Assembly: GCF_008033385.1 (NCBI RefSeq)
Contig: NZ_VOGY01000015.1
Location: 1-59,524 of the forward strand
Reading direction: 5' to 3'
From: Algibacter pacificus
Lineage (GTDB): Bacteria; Bacteroidota; Bacteroidia; Flavobacteriales; Flavobacteriaceae
Length of the DNA: 59,524 nucleotides
Shown: positions 17,040 to 25,430 of the stretch, piece after piece
How positions within the stretch are numbered: position 1 is the stretch's first letter
Layout: every line of letters begins with the position of its first letter
Made by a program: the position numbers and the translations under genes
The notes under the pieces: generated by a model
Seen by the model: only the letters and a program-made list of their open reading frames with translations
The model's database searches: none
Told to the model about the DNA's origin: nothing

Positions 17040-18095
17040 ATGAAAAAAAATGAATACCATGTTGTTGGCGTAATGTCCGGAACTTCTTTAGACGGAATAG
17101 ATTTAGTTGAGGTTAAATTTGTTTTAGATGAAACTTGGCGATTTGAAATTATTTGCGCTGAAACTGTGGCTTATTCTAGTAATTGGCATAGCAAATTGAA
17201 AGCCTTAGTATCGTGTTCTTTAGATGAATTGAAAAAGATTGATACCGAATATACTGTACTTTTAGCAGAGGTTATTAAAAAATTTATAGTTAAACATAAC
17301 ATTAAAAATATTGATGCGGTGTGTTCGCATGGGCATACAGCGTTGCACCGACCGGAAGATAAATTAACTTATCAAATAGGAAATTTACCTAGTATTGCCG
17401 AAATTTTAAATGAAACTGTAGTTTGCGATTTTAGAGTGGCCGATGTTGAGCTTGGCGGACAAGGTGCGCCATTAGTGCCTATTGGGGATAAACTTCTGTT
17501 TTTTGAATACGATTTTTGTTTGAATTTGGGTGGTTTTGCTAATATTTCTACAGAAATTAATGAGGAGCGCATTGCTTATGATATTTGCCCTGTAAATATT
17601 GTTTTGAATAAATATGCTCAACAATTGGGGGTAAATTATGATGATGGCGGAAAAATTGCGGCTTCTGGAAATTATTTGTCGCATTTAGGAGATGCACTTA
17701 ATAAATTAGAGTTTTACAAAGAAGCGCCTCCAAAATCTTTAGGTTTAGAATGGGTGAATAAAAATGTGTTTCCATTAATTGAAGCTTCTAATAGCAGTGA
17801 AAAAGATGTTTTACGAACGTATTCCCATCATATTGCCCAACAAATTTCTAAGGTTATAAAACCAAATGCTAAAATTTTAGCCACTGGAGGTGGTGCTTAT
17901 AACGATTATATTATTTCGAAAATTAAGCTAAAAAGTAAAGCCGAAATAATAATACCAAACCCAGATTTAGTAGAGTTTAAAGAAGCGCTTATTTTTGGTT
18001 TTTTGGGTGTTTTAAAACTACGTAATCAAGTTAATTGTTTACAATCGGTTACGGGGGCATCAAAAAATCATAGTTCGGGAATAATTTATTCATAA
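17040..18095 (+). CDS. anmK: 1,6-anhydro-N-acetylmuramic acid kinase
   Basis: The 351-residue sugar kinase of the ASKHA fold has the N-terminal VGVMSGTSLDGIDL signature of AnmK, VCSHGHTALHRP, the QGAPLVPIGD segment and the ATP-binding LATGGGAYN motif. It phosphorylates and hydrolyses 1,6-anhydroMurNAc to MurNAc-6-phosphate in cell-wall recycling. The ATG at 17040 is chosen because the family signature starts directly after it; an in-frame extension upstream has no ATG. No other recycling gene is adjacent. It diverges from the acyl-CoA dehydrogenase gene. Confidence 0.92.
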   Translation: MKKNEYHVVGVMSGTSLDGIDLVEVKFVLDETWRFEIICAETVAYSSNWHSKLKALVSCSLDELKKIDTEYTVLLAEVIKKFIVKHNIKNIDAVCSHGHTALHRPEDKLTYQIGNLPSIAEILNETVVCDFRVADVELGGQGAPLVPIGDKLLFFEYDFCLNLGGFANISTEINEERIAYDICPVNIVLNKYAQQLGVNYDDGGKIAASGNYLSHLGDALNKLEFYKEAPPKSLGLEWVNKNVFPLIEASNSSEKDVLRTYSHHIAQQISKVIKPNAKILATGGGAYNDYIISKIKLKSKAEIIIPNPDLVEFKEALIFGFLGVLKLRNQVNCLQSVTGASKNHSSGIIYS

Positions 18096-18134
18096 AATAA
18101 CAAGAATTTAATCTTACAAGATTTTTAGTTTTTT

Positions 18135-18539
18135 TATATTTGTTACTTAGTATGGGGTGCTTAATATGCGTCATTTTTTTTGGGAAAAACCATATTAACA
18201 CGTTTTTTAATACGCGCTTAAAAAGCAAGGTGTTGTAGTGTAACTAGTTAAGGAGGCTTGCTTAACTATTTTACTTTATTTGAAGTAAATGTGTAAAAAA
18301 GTGACTGGAATTATCGATATTGCAAGTAGTTTATTTACATTAAAACACTTAGTGTTTTCTCGATATTATAATTTGATAATAAGTAGCGTTTTTAAAAAAG
18401 AAAACCAAAGCTGTTATTGATAACTTATAGAGAAAACAAAGGCATGAATAACAATATTTAATTATAAACCAAAGTAAGCACTCTAGCTTTCGAGCAAGTG
18501 CAGAATTAACTAATATGAAAATCAATTTTAACATTTAAT
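18135..18539 (+). promoter_or_regulatory. Promoter and long structured leader of nhaD
   Basis: A perfect TATATTTG box at 18135-18142 is followed by about 390 untranslated bases before the nhaD ATG. The leader holds several hairpins. AAGCAAG/CTTGCTT (18223-18229 with 18257-18263) and TAGTTAAG/CTTAACTA (18245-18252 with 18261-18268) share bases and exclude each other. TTTACTT/AAGTAAA (18270-18276 with 18283-18289) and AACACTTAGTGTT (around 18344) follow. The layout resembles a regulatory leader, but I cannot match it to a known riboswitch class. The 444-base gap between anmK and nhaD holds no convincing gene. Confidence 0.45.
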
Positions 18540-19976
18540 ATGGAAGCAGCAATTATTTTAGTATTCGTTTTTGGCTATTTGGCCATAACTATGGAGCATA
18601 GTCTGAAAATCGATAAATTAATACCCGCGTTAGTCATGATGGCTATTTGTTGGGCTTTAATCGCATTAGGTCTGGATGGTTTTACACAGTGGTTCGATTC
18701 TGCTAACCATAGTTTAATGGGAGATTTTGGAGGTTTGCCTTTGCATGATGTATTAGATGAAAGTGGACACGTAGTAACCTCCGGAAAAATGAGTTTAATG
18801 GAGGATACGCTGTTACACCACTTAGGTAAAACTTGTGAGATATTAGTGTTTCTTTTAGGAGCAATGACTATTGTAGAAATTATTGATTATTTCGATGGGT
18901 TTTCTACAATTAAAGACTTTATTAAAACAAAAAAGAAAAGTAAAATACTTTGGATCTTTGCTATTTTAGCCTTCGTTTTATCAGCGATTATCGATAACCT
19001 AACGGCTACTATCGTATTAATTTCAATACTTCAAAAAATTGTAAAAGATAGAAGCGTTCGTATTTGGTATGCTGGTTTAATTATTATCGCGGCCAATGCT
19101 GGTGGTGCTTGGTCTCCTATTGGAGATGTTACAACCACGATGCTTTGGATTGGTAAAAAAGTAACTACTGGACATTTAGTGGGGTACTTATTATTGCCAT
19201 CATTTTTATGTATGGCTGTTCCTACCTTTATCGCATCATTTTTACCAGCCTTTAAAGGAGAATTAGACGTGGAAGAAACAGTAGAAAAAAAGAAGTCTAA
19301 GTTTAGTAGCAAAATGCTTTATTTAGGCTTAGGCGCAATTGTTTTTGTACCTATCTTTAAAATGATAACGCATTTACCCCCATATGTTGGTATGATGTTA
19401 TCTTTGGCAGTTGTTGCTATTTTTGCCGAACTTTACAGTAGTGCTAAATTTAGTATGACGGATCATGATTCTGAAGAAAGTGATAACGCCGCTCATCACA
19501 GTCCAGTACATCAATCATTATCGAAAATCGAATTACCAAGTATCTTGTTTTTCTTGGGGATATTAATGGCTGTTGCCGCTTTAGAATCTTTAGGGATTTT
19601 ATTTAATTTTGCTGGATCTTTACAAGAATCTATGCCAATGTTAGGAACAGAAATTCACCCAGGAGGTCACGAAGGTGTTTCAGATTTAGTAGTACTATTA
19701 TTAGGTGTTGGTTCGGCAGTAATCGATAATGTACCTTTAGTGGCTGCTAGTTTAGGAATGTTCCACGAACCTATAGATAATGAACTATGGCATTTTATAG
19801 CTTACTCTGCAGGTACAGGCGGATCTATGTTAATTATTGGTTCTGCTGCAGGTGTTGTAGCTATGGGAATGGAGAAAATAGATTTCTTTTGGTACCTTAA
19901 AAAAATTGCTTGGTTAGCCTTATTAGGTTTCTTAGTAGGAGCCATAGCCTTTATGTTCACAAGAACATTGTTTTAA
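18540..19976 (+). CDS. nhaD: Na+/H+ antiporter, NhaD type
   Basis: The 478-residue inner-membrane protein has 10 to 12 hydrophobic helices and belongs to the NhaD/ArsB ion-transporter superfamily. Typical NhaD segments are SAIIDNLTATIVLISIL, ANAGGAWSPIGDVTTTMLW, a second DNVPLVAASLGM half-motif, and GTGGSMLIIGSAAGVVAMG near the C-terminus. It exports Na+ (or Li+) in exchange for protons, fitting a marine or halotolerant bacterium. It is monocistronic and preceded by the long leader above. A copy of the 17-bp dispersed motif lies 15 bases downstream. Confidence 0.93.
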   Translation: MEAAIILVFVFGYLAITMEHSLKIDKLIPALVMMAICWALIALGLDGFTQWFDSANHSLMGDFGGLPLHDVLDESGHVVTSGKMSLMEDTLLHHLGKTCEILVFLLGAMTIVEIIDYFDGFSTIKDFIKTKKKSKILWIFAILAFVLSAIIDNLTATIVLISILQKIVKDRSVRIWYAGLIIIAANAGGAWSPIGDVTTTMLWIGKKVTTGHLVGYLLLPSFLCMAVPTFIASFLPAFKGELDVEETVEKKKSKFSSKMLYLGLGAIVFVPIFKMITHLPPYVGMMLSLAVVAIFAELYSSAKFSMTDHDSEESDNAAHHSPVHQSLSKIELPSILFFLGILMAVAALESLGILFNFAGSLQESMPMLGTEIHPGGHEGVSDLVVLLLGVGSAVIDNVPLVAASLGMFHEPIDNELWHFIAYSAGTGGSMLIIGSAAGVVAMGMEKIDFFWYLKKIAWLALLGFLVGAIAFMFTRTLF

Positions 19977-19990
19977 AATATTTTTTATAT

Positions 19991-20004
19991 CGCTTTCGCG
20001 GAAA
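19991..20004 (+). repeat. Dispersed 17-bp motif, copy 4 (14-bp core)
   Basis: CGCTTTCGCGGAAA, the core of the motif at 2635, lies in the gap between nhaD and exbB. Confidence 0.65.
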
Positions 20005-20156
20005 AGTGGCATAAATATTGCTAAAAATGTCACGTTTAGAGAGGTGATAAAAAAACAACTATTAACAACCTTTATATTTTATTTTAAATAGATATGGAGG
20101 TTGTTATAATTTAATACGAATATAAACGTTATAGAATTGCAATAAATTAAGATTAT

Positions 20157-20858
20157 ATGCTAAGTATATTATTACAAAATGCACAAGAAAGTGCAGAGGG
20201 AGTAACAGAAGGAGAGCCAGTAGAAAAAACACTCTCCATAATAGAGTTAATTAGTAGTGGCGGTTTTGCAGGACAAATTATTATTGCCATACTATTTTTG
20301 TTGTTGGCTGCTGCTGTTTATATATATTTTGAACGTTTGTTTACCATTAAAGCAGCATCGGAAGTCGATGCAAATTTTATGAATCAAATAAAAGATTATG
20401 TTAGCGATGGTAAAATAGAATCGGCACAAACACTTTGCAGTCAAGTAAATTCCCCAGTATCAAGATTAATAGGAAAAGGAATCTCTAGGATAGGAAAACC
20501 TTTGGCAGATATTAATACGGCCATTGAAAATGCAGGACGTTTAGAAATTTACAGACTTGAAAAAAACGTGAGTGTTTTAGCAACTATCTCGGGTGCGGCT
20601 CCAATGATTGGGTTTTTAGGAACCGTTGTCGGGATGATTTTAGCTATTTTTGAATTAGCAAACGCAGGTGGAAGTATCCAAATGGATGTGCTAGCTAGCG
20701 GTCTTTACACAGCCATGACCACTACAGTAGCTGGATTAATTGTTGGTATTGTTGCTTATGTTACATACAATCATTTAGTAGTCCGCACTGATAAAGTAGT
20801 GTATCAGATGGAAGCAACTTCGCTAGAGTTTTTAGACCATTTAAACGAACCTTCTTAA
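20157..20858 (+). CDS. exbB: ExbB/TolQ-family proton channel protein
   Basis: The 233-residue MotA/TolQ/ExbB protein has three membrane helices (about 38-58, 135-160 and 178-200). The family signature is in helices 2-3 (ISGAAPMIGFLGTVVGMI and LYTAMTTTVAGLIVGIVAY). With ExbD it forms the proton channel that powers TonB. It is the first gene of an operon exbB-exbD-tonB-folC: exbD starts one base after its stop. Flavobacterial ExbB proteins often have this short acidic N-terminus. A TolQ-like role in cell division cannot be excluded, but the neighbouring TonB favours ExbB. Confidence 0.9.
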   Translation: MLSILLQNAQESAEGVTEGEPVEKTLSIIELISSGGFAGQIIIAILFLLLAAAVYIYFERLFTIKAASEVDANFMNQIKDYVSDGKIESAQTLCSQVNSPVSRLIGKGISRIGKPLADINTAIENAGRLEIYRLEKNVSVLATISGAAPMIGFLGTVVGMILAIFELANAGGSIQMDVLASGLYTAMTTTVAGLIVGIVAYVTYNHLVVRTDKVVYQMEATSLEFLDHLNEPS

Positions 20859-20859
20859 T

Positions 20860-21252
20860 ATGAATTTTAGAGGAAGAAATAAAGTATCACCAGAATTCAA
20901 TATGTCGTCTATGACAGATATTGTATTTCTGTTACTTATCTTTTTTATGATTGCTTCTACTTTGGTAACAACAAATGCTATTGATATTATATTACCAAAA
21001 GCAAGTGGAAAAACTGAAAACAAGAAGTCGATAGCCGTTAGTATCAAAAAAGATTTAACCTATTATATCGATCAAAAACGAGTAGGTGAAAGTGTGCTAG
21101 AGAATGAGTTGATGGCAGCATTGTCTAAAAAAGAAGAGCCAACTATTGTATTAAGAGCCGAAAAATCGGTTCCTGTAGAAAATGTAGTAAAGGTTATGGA
21201 TATTGCGAATAGAAATCGATTCAAAGTCATTTTAGCAGTTCAGCCTAATTAA
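20860..21252 (+). CDS. exbD: ExbD/TolR-family protein
   Basis: The 130-residue protein has one N-terminal membrane helix (about 20-40) beginning with the family motif MSSMTDIVFLLLIFFMIAST. The membrane Asp here, Asp20, is the proton-carrying residue in ExbD/TolR. A periplasmic domain follows, ending in VMDIANRNRFKVILAVQ. It works with ExbB as the proton-driven stator complex for TonB. One base separates its start from the exbB stop, and 36 bases separate its stop from tonB. Confidence 0.9.
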   Translation: MNFRGRNKVSPEFNMSSMTDIVFLLLIFFMIASTLVTTNAIDIILPKASGKTENKKSIAVSIKKDLTYYIDQKRVGESVLENELMAALSKKEEPTIVLRAEKSVPVENVVKVMDIANRNRFKVILAVQPN

Positions 21253-21288
21253 TAACAATCACTTCAATATTTAAGCCTTAGGCTTGTT

Positions 21289-22182
21289 ATGAAATACTTC
21301 GAAACCAAATACGAAAAAGATTCGGCAAAGATAACCGCTTTAATTATGGTTATCCTTTTGTTGTTGTTATTTGTGGTTGGTCCACCTTATATGGATCCTC
21401 CCGAAGAATATGGTGTGGCAGTAAATTTTGGAACTACAGATTTTGGAAAGGGAAATGTACAACCTAAAGCGCCAATAAAATCGGAACCACAGGAAGTGGA
21501 AGAGATTCCACAGCCAGTAGAAGAAACCGTGACAGAGCAAGTAGAGGCTGCGAAACCAACAGAAACCAAAGAAGAAGTTTTAACAGCCGATAATGCGGAA
21601 GCAATTGCCATAAAAAAACAAAAAGCAGCTGAAGAGGCTAAAGCGAAAGCCGAAGCAAAAGCTAAAGCGGATGCAAGAGCCAAGGCTGATGCCAAAGCCA
21701 AAGCGGAAGCTGAAAAATTAGCAAAAGAAAAACGCGAACAGGAGGAGAAGAAAAAGAAATTAGATGCTTTAATAGGAGGTGTTAGTAAGTCTGAAGGCAC
21801 AGCGTCTGGAGGAGAAGGCAATGATAATAAAGCCGGAGATAAAGGGCAGTTAGATGGCGATCCTTATGCTCCAAGTTATTTTGGAGGTCAAGGTTCTGGT
21901 AGTGGCGGTGTAGGTTATGGACTTAATGGTCGTGGTCGAGCTACTTTTAATGCTATTAAGCAAGATTGTAACGAATCGGGTATGGTAATTGTTAAAATTG
22001 TTGTGAACCAAAGCGGTAATGTTATTGAAGCAGAACCAGGAGTAAAAGGAACCACAAATACATCACCATGTTTGTTAGAGCCAGCAAAAAAAATAGCGCT
22101 GTCGCATAAATGGCCAGCAGATTCTAAAGCACCAGTAAAACAGATTGGCTTTGTTAAAGTAAACTTCAAATTGGGGCAATAA
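21289..22182 (+). CDS. tonB: TonB energy transducer with TolA-like linker
   Basis: The 297-residue protein has an N-terminal anchor helix (about 15-32) and a Pro/Glu-rich stretch. A long Ala/Lys/Glu-rich helix follows (about 105-155), built of AKAKA/AKADA-like units and resembling TolA. After a Gly/Ser-rich linker comes a C-terminal TonB-type domain (about 220-297) with GMVIVKIVVNQSGNV. It should carry energy from ExbB-ExbD to TonB-dependent receptors, including the two SusC proteins in this window. The TolA-like helix means a TolA role is possible. folC follows 3 bases after its stop. Confidence 0.85.
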   Translation: MKYFETKYEKDSAKITALIMVILLLLLFVVGPPYMDPPEEYGVAVNFGTTDFGKGNVQPKAPIKSEPQEVEEIPQPVEETVTEQVEAAKPTETKEEVLTADNAEAIAIKKQKAAEEAKAKAEAKAKADARAKADAKAKAEAEKLAKEKREQEEKKKKLDALIGGVSKSEGTASGGEGNDNKAGDKGQLDGDPYAPSYFGGQGSGSGGVGYGLNGRGRATFNAIKQDCNESGMVIVKIVVNQSGNVIEAEPGVKGTTNTSPCLLEPAKKIALSHKWPADSKAPVKQIGFVKVNFKLGQ

Positions 22183-22185
22183 AAC

Positions 22186-23403
22186 ATGACATATAGCGAT
22201 ACTTTAGATTGGATGTTTTCTCAACTACCAATGTATCAAAGAGAAGGTAAATCGGCTTATAAAGTCGATTTAAGTAACACGGTTTTACTTATAAATCATT
22301 TAAATAATCCTCATAAACATTTTAAAACTATTCATGTTGCGGGAACCAACGGCAAAGGGTCTTCTAGCCACATGTTAGCTTCTGTTTTACAAGAAGCAGG
22401 GTATAAAGTAGGTTTGTATACGTCGCCACATTTAAAAGATTTTAGAGAGCGTATTAAAATTAATGGCGAAGAAATTAGTGAGTCGTTTGTAAAGCATTTT
22501 ATTGAAGCAAATAAAGTATTTTTTAAAACGAATCAATTATCCTTTTTTGAAATGACTGTTGGTATGGCATTCGAATATTTTTCTCTGGAAAAAGTAGATA
22601 TCGCGGTTATAGAAGTAGGGTTAGGTGGGCGATTAGATTCTACAAATATTATTACTCCTGAAGTTTCAGTAATTACCAATATAGGTTTAGATCATACGCA
22701 GTTTTTAGGGCATACGCTAGAAGCCGTAGCTTTTGAAAAAGGCGGTATTATAAAGCCGAATATTCCTGTTGTAATTGGAGAAACTCAAGAGGAAACTAAA
22801 CCAGTCTTTATAGATTTAGCGGTTAAGAATAGTTCTAAAATTATTTTTGCAGATCAACAGGTGTTAAGCGACTATGAATCGGATTTAAAAGGGGATTATC
22901 AAGTAAAAAATATTCAAACTGTAGTTACTGCCATTAAAGAGCTTCAGCTTCAGCATTATAATATTTCAGAAAAAAATATAAAAGAAGGATTATTAAACGT
23001 TGTTAAAAACACGGGATTACTTGGGCGCTGGCAAGTTTTGAATCAAAACCCAAAAGTGGTTTGCGATACGGGACATAATAGAGAAGGGTTACAGTACGTA
23101 ATGAAACAGCTTTCTAATGAAGTTTATAGCAACCTTCATATCGTTTTTGGAGTTGTAAATGATAAAGATTTATCGTCGATAATAGATTTATTGCCTGTAA
23201 ATGCAACATATTATTTCTGCAAACCCAATATTTCTAGAGGATTAAATGCTGAAGAATTAAAAACTATTTTTAATGAGAATAACTTAGAAGGTGAAGCTTA
23301 TAATTCTGTAAATGAAGCGTATAAAATGGCTTTAGAAAAAGCAACTGATGAAGATTTTATTTTTATAGGAGGTAGTACCTTTGTTGTAGCAGAAATAATT
23401 TAA
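22186..23403 (+). CDS. folC: Folylpolyglutamate / dihydrofolate synthase
   Basis: The 405-residue Mur-ligase-family enzyme has the P-loop HVAGTNGKGSSSHML, the folate-loop TSPHLKDFRERI, the VGLGGRLDSTN metal and ATP site, and the C-terminal DTGHNREGL. It adds glutamate to dihydropteroate or folate. It is the last gene of the exb-tonB operon. Its final codons (FIGGSTFVVAEII) are of special interest, because a diverged copy of them lies in front of the second tRNA-Val at 42247. The first tRNA-Val begins 64 bases after its stop. Confidence 0.93.
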   Translation: MTYSDTLDWMFSQLPMYQREGKSAYKVDLSNTVLLINHLNNPHKHFKTIHVAGTNGKGSSSHMLASVLQEAGYKVGLYTSPHLKDFRERIKINGEEISESFVKHFIEANKVFFKTNQLSFFEMTVGMAFEYFSLEKVDIAVIEVGLGGRLDSTNIITPEVSVITNIGLDHTQFLGHTLEAVAFEKGGIIKPNIPVVIGETQEETKPVFIDLAVKNSSKIIFADQQVLSDYESDLKGDYQVKNIQTVVTAIKELQLQHYNISEKNIKEGLLNVVKNTGLLGRWQVLNQNPKVVCDTGHNREGLQYVMKQLSNEVYSNLHIVFGVVNDKDLSSIIDLLPVNATYYFCKPNISRGLNAEELKTIFNENNLEGEAYNSVNEAYKMALEKATDEDFIFIGGSTFVVAEII

Positions 23404-23421
23404 ATTTTTTCAAAAAAACTC

Positions 23422-23451
23422 TTTGAAAAGTCAAAAAGTAGTGTATCTTTG
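23422..23451 (+). promoter_or_regulatory. Promoter of tRNA-Val copy 1
   Basis: TTTG (23422-23425), 18 bases, then TATCTTTG (23444-23451): a textbook Bacteroidota promoter 16 bases before the tRNA. Confidence 0.75.
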
Positions 23452-23467
23452 CACCTCCTAATAATTA

Positions 23468-23542
23468 GGGCGCGTAGCTCAGTTGGTTCAGAGCACTTGG
23501 TTTACACCCAAGGGGTCAGGGGTTCGAATCCCTTCGCGCCCA
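23468..23542 (+). tRNA. tRNA-Val (anticodon TAC), copy 1
   Basis: A complete cloverleaf is visible. The acceptor stem GGGCGCG/CGCGCCC is perfect, and the anticodon stem CTTGG/CCAAG encloses loop TTTACAC with anticodon TAC. The T arm GGGGTTCGAATCCCT is also present. CCA is not encoded. The gene and two bases after it (23468-23544) are identical to 42361-42437. Confidence 0.95.
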
Positions 23543-23545
23543 CAT

Positions 23546-23577
23546 AAAAATCCTGATAAGAAATTATCAGGATTTTT
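23546..23577 (+). terminator. Terminator after tRNA-Val copy 1
   Basis: The stem AAAAATCCTGATAA/TTATCAGGATTTTT has a 5-base loop and ends in a T run, starting 4 bases after the tRNA. Confidence 0.85.
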
Positions 23578-23849
23578 TATTTCTTATAAGTTTTTATTAC
23601 ACCTCTTTGGGATTATTCGGGATCAATCCAGATTGTTGTGTTTACGCAAAATTGTTGTTAATCTATAGAGGAAGAATTCTATATGTTTAACCTCTCTAAA
23701 TTGACTTCTTAAGCCTTTGATTTTAGGATTATTCTAAGGATTTAGCAGAGTTAAAAATATTTCTAAGATTTTGAGCCAAGTTAAAAGCTGTTTTGATTTC
23801 TTGATATTACTTGAATGTTATTTGACTTCTTTCATATTGATTTTTAGGT
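23578..23849. other. Gene-free AT-rich stretch at the left end of the candidate island
   Basis: The gap from tRNA-Val to the aminotransferase gene is 307 bases. Beyond the tRNA terminator I see no gene, no recognisable integrase remnant and no strong hairpin. A short frame that runs through the tRNA is not a gene. Confidence 0.6.
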
Positions 23850-25361
23850 TTAAAAACTAAACCAGCTTTTTGTTATTTCTTTTTCAATAACCAGACTTCC
23901 TTTATGAATAAATTCATTTTTAAAAGCATCGTATTGATAGTCTTTGCTCCATTCTGAGTAGTTTTTTGCTACTAGTTTTATAGCATCACAAATAAAGTTT
24001 ATTTCCTCATTTGTCATGGTTGGGTGAATAGACATACGTATCCAGCCTGGGCGATCAATTAAACACCCCTCTAAAATCTTTTTTTCAATAGATTTTGATG
24101 TTGATTGATTCACATTTAGTAAATAATGTCCGTAAGTTCCAGCACAACTACAACCACCACGAGTTTGTACTCCAAATCTATCATTTAAAAGTTTCACTAC
24201 TAAATTATAGTGAACGTTATCAATATAAAATGAAAATACTCCCAAGCGGTTTTTGTGGTTAGGTGCTAAAATTTTAAGGTTGGGTATTTTCGTGAGTTTT
24301 TCAAAAATGATGCTATTCAATTCATGCTCTCTTTCTAAAATATTTTGCACACCCATTTCCTCTTTTAGCTGTATAGAAAGCGCAATTTTTATAGCTTGTA
24401 AAAATCCTGGAGTACCACCATCTTCTCGGGTTTCAATATCGTCAATATAATCATGGTCTCCCCATGGGTTTGTATAAGACACTGTGCCACCACCAGGGTT
24501 ATCTGGTACCAAATTTTTATATAATTTTTTATTGAAAATTAACACTCCTGAAGCTCCTGGTCCACCTAAAAATTTATGAGGAGAAAAGGTTACAGCATCT
24601 AAATATTCATCTTCATTCTCGGGGTGCATATCGATATCGATATAAGGAGCAGAACAAGCAAAATCTACAAAGCAAAGCCCATTGTTTTCATGCATTATCC
24701 TAGAGATATCGTAGTAATTGGTTCGTATGCCTGTAACGTTAGAGCATCCAGTTATGGCTGCTATTTTTATAGGACAATTTCTGTGTTTTTCAATGAGTTT
24801 TTTTAGGTTTTCAGTACAAGGTAATCCGTTGCTGTTTGAAGCAATAACCTCTACCTTGGCTATGGTTTCTAGCCATGATGTTTGATTAGAGTGGTGCTCC
24901 ATATGAGACACAAAAATTACAGGTCTTTTTTCTTCAGGAATAGCCGTGTGATCTTTTAAATTCTCGTTGAGTTTGATACCTAAAATACGTTGGAATTTAT
25001 TGATGGCTCCCGTCATTCCCGTTCCTACTGTGATAAGAACATCATCTTTTGATGCGTTTACATGTTTTTTAATGATGTTTCTTGCCTTATGGTAGGCTAG
25101 AGTCATGGTAGAACCTGTAATAGAGGTTTCTGTATGTGTATTAGCAACAAAGGGGCCTATTTCATTAAGGATTTTTTCCTCTATGGGGCGATACAATCTG
25201 CCACTTGCTGTCCAATCGGCATAAATGATTTTTTTTCTGCCGTAGGGCGATTCAAAAAATTGATTGTTGCCAACAGTATGATTTCTAAAAGGTGTAAAAT
25301 AAGTTTCTAAATTGCTGTTATTTTGAACTTTAGAATCAGATTTTTTTGCTGTAACATTCAT
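23850..25361 (-). CDS. Class V aminotransferase-fold PLP enzyme, cysteine desulfurase-like
   Basis: The 503-residue fold-type I PLP enzyme has the family start YADWTASGRLYRPIE, HMEHHSNQ (ring-stacking His near 153), and the Schiff-base lysine motif TFSPHKFLGGPGASG (Lys263). A C-terminal loop reads TRGGCSCAGTYGH, with Cys404 and Cys406 where cysteine desulfurases keep their catalytic Cys. The enzyme is about 100 residues longer than IscS/SufS. The fold suggests release of sulfur or selenium from a cysteine-type substrate, but relatives also do other lyase reactions. It is the last gene of the minus-strand island cluster, 69 bases after dsbD. Confidence 0.8.
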   Translation of the reverse strand: MNVTAKKSDSKVQNNSNLETYFTPFRNHTVGNNQFFESPYGRKKIIYADWTASGRLYRPIEEKILNEIGPFVANTHTETSITGSTMTLAYHKARNIIKKHVNASKDDVLITVGTGMTGAINKFQRILGIKLNENLKDHTAIPEEKRPVIFVSHMEHHSNQTSWLETIAKVEVIASNSNGLPCTENLKKLIEKHRNCPIKIAAITGCSNVTGIRTNYYDISRIMHENNGLCFVDFACSAPYIDIDMHPENEDEYLDAVTFSPHKFLGGPGASGVLIFNKKLYKNLVPDNPGGGTVSYTNPWGDHDYIDDIETREDGGTPGFLQAIKIALSIQLKEEMGVQNILEREHELNSIIFEKLTKIPNLKILAPNHKNRLGVFSFYIDNVHYNLVVKLLNDRFGVQTRGGCSCAGTYGHYLLNVNQSTSKSIEKKILEGCLIDRPGWIRMSIHPTMTNEEINFICDAIKLVAKNYSEWSKDYQYDAFKNEFIHKGSLVIEKEITKSWFSF

Positions 25362-25430
25362 AATTAGATTTATTTTAAGAATAAAATAATATAGTTATTT
25401 AATAGTTACTGATGTAACCGTGAGTGTATT

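Noticed and set aside
18349-18534. 61-codon minus-strand frame in the nhaD leader
   Set aside because: It starts within an AT-rich hairpin region, resembles no protein family, and is antisense to the leader. It is kept only as leader sequence.
21387-21821. 144-codon minus-strand frame opposite tonB
   Set aside because: It is low-complexity Ser/Ala sequence that mirrors the Ala/Lys-rich TonB linker on the other strand, with no start signal.
23483-23668. 61-codon plus-strand frame running through the first tRNA-Val
   Set aside because: It is a read-through of the tRNA and its terminator with no protein-like features. The tRNA explains the sequence.
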